Shown one piece after another: positions 35,435 through 42,885 of a stretch of 64,000 nt of DNA. The stretch lies in contig JAZNXS010000017.1 in NCBI GenBank assembly GCA_045594025.1, positions 1-64,000 on the forward strand, written 5' to 3'. The notes below the pieces were generated by a model. That model searched no databases. It saw only the letters and a program-made list of their open reading frames with translations, and was not told where the DNA came from. A program made the translations under genes and the position numbers. Numbering within the stretch: position 1 is the first letter of the stretch; every line of letters starts with the position of its first letter. This DNA is from Scatosoma sp045594025. GTDB lineage: Bacteria; Bacillota; Clostridia; Christensenellales; Borkfalkiaceae.

Positions 35435-35452
35435 TGCAAAAAGGAGAAAAAC

Positions 35453-37063
35453 ATGAGCAAACAATATTTTGGCGTAATGCTGGATATGTCAAGAAATGGC
35501 GTAATGAAACCGAACACGGTAAAGAAATTCGTAGATTATATTTCTTCGTTCGGTTATAACATGTTACAGCTTTATACGGAAGACACGTATGAAGTCATAA
35601 ACGAGCCTTATTTCGGGTATCTTCGCGGAGGATATAAAAAGGAAGAGATTCAAGAAATAGACGGGTATTGCAAGGAGAAAGGCGTGGAATTAATTCCTTG
35701 CATTCAAACGTTGGCGCATGTAAAGACAATCTTTAAATGGTTTGAATATCAGGGTATCAACGATTGTGCGGATATTCTGCTGATTGACGATCCTCGCACG
35801 TATCAGCTCATTGATAATATGTTCGCGACGCTTGCGGAGAGTTTTTCTTCTCGAAAAGTACATATCGGCATGGATGAGGCGCACATGGTCGGGCTTGGGA
35901 AATATATGGACAAGCACGGGATTTGCAATCGCCATGATTTATTGAAAAAGCATCTTGCTAAGGTTGTGGAAATTGCGAAAAAGTACGGATTTCAGCCGAT
36001 GATGTGGTCGGATATGTTCTTCCGTATGTCGAATAACGGGGAATATTATGGGCGTAAGATGAATTTACCGCAGGAAGTGGTAGAAGGCGTGCCTGACGTT
36101 TCGCTTGTTTACTGGGATTATTACCACAAGAACAAAGCGGACTATCGCGCAATGGTTGAGGCGCACGAAAAATTCGGTAAAGAAATTTGGTTCGCAGGCG
36201 GCGCATGGGGCTGGGTTGGCTTTGCGCCTGCCAACAGATACACCTTACAGACCATGAAGCCTGCGATGGACGTTTGCAGAGAACGGGGGGTGAAAAACGT
36301 TTTCCTCACGCTTTGGGGAGATAACGGCAGAGAATGTTCGTGTTTTGCGCTGTTGCCCTCGCTGTTTTATATCAAACGTTACTACGACGGCGTGACGGAC
36401 AGAAAGCAAATTGCGAAAGAGTTCGAGGCGTTAACGGGAGAGTCGTTTGAACGAATGATGAACACGGACGATCCCAACTACGTCGGCGGGAATAAGGACG
36501 GGTTTAGAAATCCCAGCAAGTACATGATATACACAGATCCTTTCTTCGGTTGGTTGGATACGCAGGTAAAAGAGGGCGTGGATAAGCAGTATAAAAAGCT
36601 GGCAAGAAGGTTTGCGCTCTACGCAAAGGAAAGCAAAAATTTCGGTTATATTTACGACGTTTTGTCAAAACTCAGCCGCTTGCTTTCGTATAAGTATGAC
36701 TTGGGCGTAAGGGTTAGAGAGGCCTACCAGGGACGAGATGAAGCCGCGTTAAAGACAATCGTTGCCGACTTCAAAAAGACAGAAAAAGCGGTGGAAGCGT
36801 TCTATCAGGCATTCCGCACGTTGTGGCATAAGGAAAATAAACCGCACGGCTTTGAGGTGCAGGATATTCGACTGGGCGGCTTAAAGCAACGCTTACAGCA
36901 TTGCCGAGAAAGGTTGGAGGCGTATCTTCGCGGCGAGGAAGAAACTTTGCCTGAGTTGGAAGAGGTGCTGCTTGATTTCTGGGGGAATGGTTTGAATTAC
37001 GACAAGAATCCCCCTTGCTACCAAGATTGGAGCTCAATCGTAACAGCGAATCAGCTGTATTGA
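35453..37063 (+). CDS. GH20 beta-N-acetylhexosaminidase, cytosolic
   Basis: A 536-residue glycosidase without signal peptide. The beta/alpha barrel has GMDEAHM with the family's Asp-Glu catalytic pair at 141-142, where Asp orients the substrate N-acetyl group and Glu is the acid. YWDYYHK and WFAGGAWGW provide the aromatic substrate pocket. The enzyme should release GlcNAc/GalNAc from the non-reducing ends of imported oligosaccharides, complementing the GH112 phosphorylase at 24.5 kb. The ATG at 35453 behind AAAAAGGAG is preferred over ATG 35408, because the region between them folds into a hairpin. Confidence 0.85.
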   Translation: MSKQYFGVMLDMSRNGVMKPNTVKKFVDYISSFGYNMLQLYTEDTYEVINEPYFGYLRGGYKKEEIQEIDGYCKEKGVELIPCIQTLAHVKTIFKWFEYQGINDCADILLIDDPRTYQLIDNMFATLAESFSSRKVHIGMDEAHMVGLGKYMDKHGICNRHDLLKKHLAKVVEIAKKYGFQPMMWSDMFFRMSNNGEYYGRKMNLPQEVVEGVPDVSLVYWDYYHKNKADYRAMVEAHEKFGKEIWFAGGAWGWVGFAPANRYTLQTMKPAMDVCRERGVKNVFLTLWGDNGRECSCFALLPSLFYIKRYYDGVTDRKQIAKEFEALTGESFERMMNTDDPNYVGGNKDGFRNPSKYMIYTDPFFGWLDTQVKEGVDKQYKKLARRFALYAKESKNFGYIYDVLSKLSRLLSYKYDLGVRVREAYQGRDEAALKTIVADFKKTEKAVEAFYQAFRTLWHKENKPHGFEVQDIRLGGLKQRLQHCRERLEAYLRGEEETLPELEEVLLDFWGNGLNYDKNPPCYQDWSSIVTANQLY

Positions 37064-37117
37064 GCATAGTAAAAATGGTGCAATGCGTAGAAACTTATTG
37101 ATTTAAACTTAATAATG

Positions 37118-37153
37118 AAGGGGCAGGTATGCGTTGAATGCACGTCTGTCCTT
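37118..37153. repeat. diverged copy of the GGCAGGTATGCG palindrome
   Basis: AGGGGCAGGTATGCGTTGAATGCACG-type sequence forms an imperfect stem with several G-T pairs, followed by CTTTATATTTTTT. It probably ends GH20 transcription. The remaining 220 bases to the next gene are A/T-rich and hold only the palindrome at 37329. Confidence 0.6.
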
Positions 37154-37328
37154 TGGCTTTATATTTTTTCAAAACAATATACCGTATTTTTCATCATGTT
37201 ATTGTCATATAAAGGAAAATAAACGTCAAAAAAACATTCCTAAACAATAAAAAATGTAGAAAAACAAAGGAAAGTTAAAAAATGCGCCAATCGCGGATAT
37301 TTTAAAGTTCGTATAGCGTCTGATAAAA

Positions 37329-37355
37329 TATATATGGTATAATATACCATATATA
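37329..37355. promoter_or_regulatory. 12-bp perfect inverted repeat overlapping a -10 element
   Basis: TATATATGGTAT and ATACCATATATA are exact inverted copies with an AAT centre. The centre forms TATAAT (37338-37343), yet no good -35 lies upstream. This is the layout of a regulated promoter whose RNA polymerase site is covered by a symmetrical operator. Confidence 0.55.
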
Positions 37356-37373
37356 AGGACAAGGAGAAAATGT

Positions 37374-39710
37374 ATGAGCAAGAAAAAATGGATCGCCTTA
37401 TTACTTTGCGCTGCTATGTCGTTGGCAAGCGTTGGCGCAATGGCCTCGTGCAGTGAAATTTTTAATGGCGGCATTCCTTTTATAAGCACCGTGGGTTCCG
37501 ATGACGAAACGTCCTCCGACGACGTAAGCTCCTCTGCCGATTCAAGTTTTTCTAACAACACGCAAGGCGGCGGCGATAATACGCAGGGTGGCGGAGACAA
37601 TACGCCGAAAGAAATTGCCGATTATGTCGATTTTGTCGTGGACGTGGAAACGGGGCGAGACATTCGCGTGTTACAGCTCACGGATATACAGACGCTCAGT
37701 TGCGACCAAAAACGCTATGAAAGCCGCGTTAGCAGCAGTACGCCTGCGGATACCTTTATGGGCTATGAAAGATACGTAGGGCAGGTTATCGAACGTTACG
37801 ATCCCGACTTCATCATTATGACGGGGGATAATACGTACGGGGAATTTGACGATTATGGCGAACAATTCCTGCATTTGATTTCGTTTATGGATTCCTTTGA
37901 AATTCCTTGGGCGCCCATCTTTGGCAACCATGATAACGAGAGCAACATGGGCGTAGACTGGCAATGCGACCAGTTTGAAGCGTCCGAATATTGCCTTTTT
38001 AAGCAGAGGGGATTGACGGGCAACGGCAACTATTCCGTCGGCTTGACGCAAGGCGGGAAATTGAAGCGAGTATTTTACATGCTCGACTCCAACGGTTGCA
38101 GCAATATGAGCGCGATTTCCTATGCCAACGGTCACAGTACGACAGCGGTGGGCTTTGGCGAAGACCAAATCCTTTGGTATTCCGAAAGTATGGAGGCGGT
38201 GACTGAGACATATCCCGAAGCCAAGCTTTCCATGGCGTTCCATATCCAAATTTCCGTATTCGCGGACGCTTTCAAACAATACGGTTACAGCTCGTCGACC
38301 ATTCGGAACAATCCTATCGATCTCGATACTATGGACGAGGCGAAAGCGGCAGGGGATTTCGGATATATCGGAAGAGAGCCCAAAACGCCTTGGGACCAAG
38401 ATCATAAAGTATGGAAGACGATTTTGAAATACGGCGTCGATTCGGTGTTTGTCGGGCACGAGCATTGCAACAGTGCGTCGATCTCCTATCAAGGCGTGCG
38501 CCTCACCTACGGACAAAAGAGTTCTACGTTCGATCGATATAACAGCAATGCAGATGGTCCTGTAATGGGCGGCACGTACATCAATCTTTCCGAAGAGGAC
38601 GGTTCTATTGCAGACGCAGGGTTGTATCTTTACGACAAGACGTTGGGCTACGAAAAACCCGAAGATCCCGTAGAGGAAGAAACGAAAATTACCATCGATA
38701 ATATTCCCGAAGGAGCGACGGTTACGGAGTTTGATTTCAACGGAACGGACTTTGATACGACGGTGAACACGACAGCAATCAAATCTGAAGACGCGGAAAA
38801 GCTGACGGACGTTTCGGGTGTTCCCGAAGGGTACACAGGGGGCGTATACGGGTATACGACGAGCAACTTCGGCTGCGTAGGCATTAAATTCCCTCAAAAC
38901 GTCAACGCGGATAAGATTCTGGCGGTATTTGTGAAGATGTACGTTACTGATTATACAGTAACTTCGGGAAAAGAGCCTTTGCTTCGTATTTACAACGACG
39001 AGGAAAACACCATTTTGATTGAAAAACCGTATTCTGACCTCGGCGGCGAGACGGGGAAATGGGTATACGTAGACATTTTAGAGCTTATCAACAGCGCGCA
39101 AGGAATTGTGGAGAATGGCATTCTGGCTCCGTTTACCTTCTTGTACCGTTTCTACGGCGATACGACCGGCACAGTGTATTTCGATTCGATAACGGTTGTT
39201 TCCAACGGAGATATCTACAACTTCGATAAGCCTGAAGTTCCTGACGAGGAAAGAGCTACCGGCACGGTACGCGGCGAAACGTATTATCAATATTCCATTG
39301 ATGAATTCCAATACATCAAAGGAGAATTAAATGGCGGGAGTACGCTGTTCCTCTCGATCAAAGAGGAAAGCTATTCTTTTAAATTCAACCTAACGCCCGA
39401 AACATTCAAAGGGCAGCTTTGTCTTTACGGCTATACCAGTAAAAGTTCATATCAATCGGGAATCCGTGTGAGTATCACCTCCAAGGAAGTAAAAATCGGC
39501 TCCGGCTCTGGCTCGAAAACCTTTATCATGGATAGAGCGTATGAATTCGAAGTTGGTTTCGTCAAGCTCTTTAACGGAAACACGGTTTACACATTCGTAA
39601 AGGTGGACGGAAACCTTGTCGCATGGGAGTTGGTAGAGGCATATGGTAAAACGGCTGGAAATATAGCGATTTCTGCCCAAAAAACTCAAGATTTGTTTAC
39701 CTTAAGTTAA
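37374..39710 (+). CDS. surface lipoprotein with calcineurin-like phosphoesterase domain
   Basis: A 778-residue exported protein. The lipobox-like MASC gives Cys26, then a Ser/Gly/Asn linker. Residues 95-400 form a metallophosphoesterase with QLTDIQ, MTGDNTYG, GNHDNE and VFVGHEHCN, the ordered metal-binding motifs of the family. The C-terminal 350 residues are beta-rich, with two modules of probable binding role (a CBM-like jelly roll around 440-600 and another around 640-778). It may cleave phosphoester or phosphodiester bonds of glycans, teichoic acids or nucleotides outside the cell; the substrate is unknown. The next gene, a beta-mannosidase, starts 34 bases on. Confidence 0.8.
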   Translation: MSKKKWIALLLCAAMSLASVGAMASCSEIFNGGIPFISTVGSDDETSSDDVSSSADSSFSNNTQGGGDNTQGGGDNTPKEIADYVDFVVDVETGRDIRVLQLTDIQTLSCDQKRYESRVSSSTPADTFMGYERYVGQVIERYDPDFIIMTGDNTYGEFDDYGEQFLHLISFMDSFEIPWAPIFGNHDNESNMGVDWQCDQFEASEYCLFKQRGLTGNGNYSVGLTQGGKLKRVFYMLDSNGCSNMSAISYANGHSTTAVGFGEDQILWYSESMEAVTETYPEAKLSMAFHIQISVFADAFKQYGYSSSTIRNNPIDLDTMDEAKAAGDFGYIGREPKTPWDQDHKVWKTILKYGVDSVFVGHEHCNSASISYQGVRLTYGQKSSTFDRYNSNADGPVMGGTYINLSEEDGSIADAGLYLYDKTLGYEKPEDPVEEETKITIDNIPEGATVTEFDFNGTDFDTTVNTTAIKSEDAEKLTDVSGVPEGYTGGVYGYTTSNFGCVGIKFPQNVNADKILAVFVKMYVTDYTVTSGKEPLLRIYNDEENTILIEKPYSDLGGETGKWVYVDILELINSAQGIVENGILAPFTFLYRFYGDTTGTVYFDSITVVSNGDIYNFDKPEVPDEERATGTVRGETYYQYSIDEFQYIKGELNGGSTLFLSIKEESYSFKFNLTPETFKGQLCLYGYTSKSSYQSGIRVSITSKEVKIGSGSGSKTFIMDRAYEFEVGFVKLFNGNTVYTFVKVDGNLVAWELVEAYGKTAGNIAISAQKTQDLFTLS

Positions 39711-39744
39711 TAAGTATATTGTTTTAGTTAAATGTAGGAGTAGT

Positions 39745-42150
39745 ATGGAAAAATTTTATCTTAACGGACAATGGAAAATCACCAGCAATACCTATGACGT
39801 AGTGGGCGAAGTGCCCGGTTCTGTTTACGCTGCTTTGCTTGCAAACGGTAAAATCGAAGATCCCTTTTACCGAGATAACGAAAGGAAAGCCTTGGCGATT
39901 ATGGACGAGGAATTTACCTTTACAAAAGAGTTCGAATATACGAAAAAATCGAGCAGCATTTTACTGGTGTGCGAGGGGTTGGACACGCTTTGTGATTTGT
40001 ATATCAATGGGAAATTCTTGGCACATACGGACAATATGCACAGGACGTATCATTTTGAAGTCGCGCCTTATTTAGTGGACGGAAAGAATGAAATCAAGGC
40101 CATCTTTTCTTCTGCGGATGCCTATATGAAAGCGAAACGCGAAGAAAAAGAACTCACGGATGGATCAGGAGCAACGTTGCTGGGTTTCAGCTATTTAAGA
40201 AAGGCGTTTTACATGAACGGCTGGGATTGGGGACCTATCCTGCCTGATGCGGGAATATGGAAGGATATCTATCTCATTGACGGCAACATTCCCCGTATTA
40301 CCGACGTAAGAATTTTACAAAGACATGAAAACGGGAAGGTTTACGTTACCGTAAAAGCGGAAACTAGTCTTTCCGCGGACGTAAAAATCCAAGTGATTGC
40401 GCCTGACGGCTCGATAGTAAGCGCCCCCAACGGGGAGGAAGTAGAAATTAAAAATCCTCAGTTATGGTGGCCGAACGGCTACGGAAAACAGCCGTTGTAC
40501 CGCGTTGTGAGCGAATGTCTTTCCGAGGGGAAAGTAGTAGATACGAACGAGAAGAAAATCGGTTTAAGAACGCTGATCGTCAGCCGTGAAAAGGACGAGT
40601 GGGGAGAAGAATTCTGCTACAAAGTGAACGGCATAAAAATTTTTGCCATGGGCGCTGATTACATCCCCGAAGATAATATTTTAAGCAGGCTTAGCCGCGA
40701 TAGAACGAAGAAATTATTAGAAGACTGTATCTTTGCGAATTTCAACGCAATTCGTGTTTGGGGCGGCGGTTTTTACCCGCACGATGATTTTTTCGAGTTG
40801 TGCGACGAGCTGGGTATCATCGTGTTTATCGATTTGATGTTCGCTTGCTCGGCAATGCCGACGGCGCAAGATTTCTACGACAATGTGAAAGTGGAAATTG
40901 TTCAAAACGTAAGAAGATTCCGCCATCATGCCTGTATCGGTGTCATATCTGGGAACAACGAAATTGAAGAACAGGCTTCCATTGAGAATTGGTGGAAGCA
41001 AGAAGAAAAAGACGGATACGTAGAGCTCTTTGAAAAGATTATTCCTCCCATTATGCAGGCAGAATGCCCGGAAATTTCCTTTGTTACGTCTTCGCCGTCT
41101 TCTCATGGTTTTATGGTTGACGATCCGAGAGCTGAAAATATGGGCGACAGCCATTACTGGCAGGTATGGCACGGCGGACTTCCGTTTACCGAATACAGAA
41201 AGCACTACTTCCGTTTTTTGAGCGAATTCGGATTCCAGTCTTTCCCGTCAATGAAGACGATAGAAGAAATTACTTTGCCAGAGGATAGAAATCCGTTTAG
41301 TGAAGTGATGGAAATACATCAAAGAAACGGTTCTGCAAATGGGAAAATTCTCAGTTATTTATCGCAAACCTACCTTTATCCTTACAATATGGAAAATTTG
41401 GTGTATGCATCGCAGCTTTTGCAGGCGGAAGCTATCAAATACGGCGTAGAACATATGCGTAGAAACCGCGGCAGATGTATGGGCGCGTTGTATTGGCAAT
41501 TAAACGATTGCTGGCCTGTGGCAAGCTGGGCGAGTATCGACGGTTACGGCAGGTATAAAGCGTTGCATTATGAAGCTAAACGCTTCTTTGAGCCGATACA
41601 TATTTCTTGTGCGGAAGTTGGGGAATATACTAAGCGCAGAGATATCAACGCGGAACGTTATTTTGGGTATGAAACCAAAGCACAAATTTTCGTTAATAAC
41701 GATACCTTGCAGGACGTGGAAGGCTTGGTGGAATGGCAACTTTGCTCGACAGACGGAAAAGTGTTGCAGGCGGGTAGCGAAAACTTGAAAGTGGAAGCAC
41801 TTTCCTATGCAAGTTTACAAGAAATCGATTTCCACAAAACAGACGTAAAAAACAATTATCTTTCTTTCTCTTACGTTGTGGACGGCAGGGTGATTTCTTT
41901 TGGGACGGTATTATTTACAAAGCCGAAACATTTCCACTTTGTTGATCCCAAGCTGGAGATTTCGGTGAATGGAGACGAAATTATAATAAAAGCTGCGGCG
42001 TTTGCAAAATACGTGTATATCAGCAATCCAAACGACGATTTGATTTTGTCGGATAATTTCTTTGATATGAACGCAGGGACGAAGACGGTGAAAGTGATTT
42101 CGGGCGACAGCAGTTCTTTGAAGGTAAAATCGGTTTTCGACGTTCGATAA
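39745..42150 (+). CDS. GH2 beta-mannosidase
   Basis: An 801-residue cytosolic glycosidase. The N-terminal sugar-binding domain is followed by an immunoglobulin-like domain and the TIM barrel. ISGNNEIEE (about 401-409) holds the acid/base Glu, and FLSEFGFQSFPS (about 491-502) holds the nucleophile Glu, both typical of GH2 mannosidases rather than galactosidases. NPQLWWPNGYGKQPLY is the linker of this group. It would remove terminal beta-mannose from imported mannans or N-glycan cores. The short gap after the lipoprotein gene suggests a common transcript. TAGGAG precedes the ATG. Confidence 0.9.
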   Translation: MEKFYLNGQWKITSNTYDVVGEVPGSVYAALLANGKIEDPFYRDNERKALAIMDEEFTFTKEFEYTKKSSSILLVCEGLDTLCDLYINGKFLAHTDNMHRTYHFEVAPYLVDGKNEIKAIFSSADAYMKAKREEKELTDGSGATLLGFSYLRKAFYMNGWDWGPILPDAGIWKDIYLIDGNIPRITDVRILQRHENGKVYVTVKAETSLSADVKIQVIAPDGSIVSAPNGEEVEIKNPQLWWPNGYGKQPLYRVVSECLSEGKVVDTNEKKIGLRTLIVSREKDEWGEEFCYKVNGIKIFAMGADYIPEDNILSRLSRDRTKKLLEDCIFANFNAIRVWGGGFYPHDDFFELCDELGIIVFIDLMFACSAMPTAQDFYDNVKVEIVQNVRRFRHHACIGVISGNNEIEEQASIENWWKQEEKDGYVELFEKIIPPIMQAECPEISFVTSSPSSHGFMVDDPRAENMGDSHYWQVWHGGLPFTEYRKHYFRFLSEFGFQSFPSMKTIEEITLPEDRNPFSEVMEIHQRNGSANGKILSYLSQTYLYPYNMENLVYASQLLQAEAIKYGVEHMRRNRGRCMGALYWQLNDCWPVASWASIDGYGRYKALHYEAKRFFEPIHISCAEVGEYTKRRDINAERYFGYETKAQIFVNNDTLQDVEGLVEWQLCSTDGKVLQAGSENLKVEALSYASLQEIDFHKTDVKNNYLSFSYVVDGRVISFGTVLFTKPKHFHFVDPKLEISVNGDEIIIKAAAFAKYVYISNPNDDLILSDNFFDMNAGTKTVKVISGDSSSLKVKSVFDVR

Positions 42151-42178
42151 ATGTAAAACGTACGGATTAAAAAAGAAA

Positions 42179-42211
42179 GGGGCAGGTATGCGTTCAACGC
42201 ATACCTGCCCC
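42179..42211. repeat. palindromic repeat GGGGCAGGTATGCGT, terminator-like
   Basis: A perfect 15-bp stem with a TCA loop between convergent genes (beta-mannosidase and spoVT), the closest relative of the palindrome at 28688-28718. It can end transcription from both sides. Confidence 0.8.
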
Positions 42212-42227
42212 CTATAATTTTATAAAC

Positions 42228-42773
42228 TTATTCAAATTGATTTGCTAAAATGTCCGCCGTCAGCTTGGCGAGATTCATTTCATTCGCGTCCATTTTTGCG
42301 CCGCTTTCTTTCGAGAGAACGGCAACAGCGCCAAGGCAATCCCCACCCGATACGATGGGCACGATGACCTGCGCCGTGATGCCTTCCTCACGGCTGTTGG
42401 TGATGGGAAGAATATCGCCACCCTCTGCAGCGTTTGCAATATAACTGCGTCTTTCGCGCATAATTCTGTCCATTTCCTCGGATAAGCCTTTCCCGTCAAG
42501 GTCACGTTTTCCGTCGCCAAATGCATGCAAAATACCGTCGGTATCGCAAATCACGGCAAGCTTACCGCTTAAGTCGTTTAAGGAACGGGCGGTCGCCTTG
42601 CTGAAACGTTCCAAAGTCGCGATAGGGGAGTATTTTTTGAGCATTAGCTCGTCACGGTCCGTAAAAATTTCCAAAGGGTCGCCTTCTTTGATGCGCAAAG
42701 TGCGGCGGATTTCTTTTGGAATCACCACACGGCCAAGTTCATCTATTCTTCTAACAATTCCGGTTGCTTTCAT
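42228..42773 (-). CDS. spoVT: SpoVT-like AbrB-family sporulation regulator
   Basis: A 181-residue transcription factor. Residues 1-50 form the AbrB swapped-hairpin DNA-binding domain (GIVRRIDELGRVVIPKEIRRTLRI), and residues 55-181 form a GAF-like domain as in Bacillus SpoVT, which controls forespore genes late in sporulation. The ATG at 42773 with GGAGGAAAG upstream is chosen; a longer frame from 42845 adds 24 hydrophobic residues that overlap the terminator and is rejected. The gene is a strong sign that the host is, or descends from, a spore former. Confidence 0.92.
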   Translation of the reverse strand: MKATGIVRRIDELGRVVIPKEIRRTLRIKEGDPLEIFTDRDELMLKKYSPIATLERFSKATARSLNDLSGKLAVICDTDGILHAFGDGKRDLDGKGLSEEMDRIMRERRSYIANAAEGGDILPITNSREEGITAQVIVPIVSGGDCLGAVAVLSKESGAKMDANEMNLAKLTADILANQFE

Positions 42774-42835
42774 TTTCTTTCCTCCAATTACAAATATTGT
42801 GCGTCGTGAAAGAAAAAATATACCAACAAAAAAGA

Positions 42836-42873
42836 AAAATGGCAATTCTGTTGAGAATCGCCATTTTTTTGAT
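42836..42873. terminator. terminator after the metalloprotease gene
   Basis: On the minus strand AAAATGGCGATTC and GAATTGCCATTTT form the stem with a small loop, followed by T residues. It also lies upstream of spoVT. Confidence 0.75.
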
Positions 42874-42885
42874 AAGTTGTATCGA

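Noticed and set aside
37671..38897. 408-codon open frame on the - strand
   Set aside because: Antisense to the phosphoesterase lipoprotein, whose motifs and signal peptide are clear.
42774..42845. 24-residue hydrophobic N-terminal extension of SpoVT
   Set aside because: It lies in the terminator region of the neighbouring gene and is absent from the AbrB fold; the ATG at 42773 has GGAGGAAAG.
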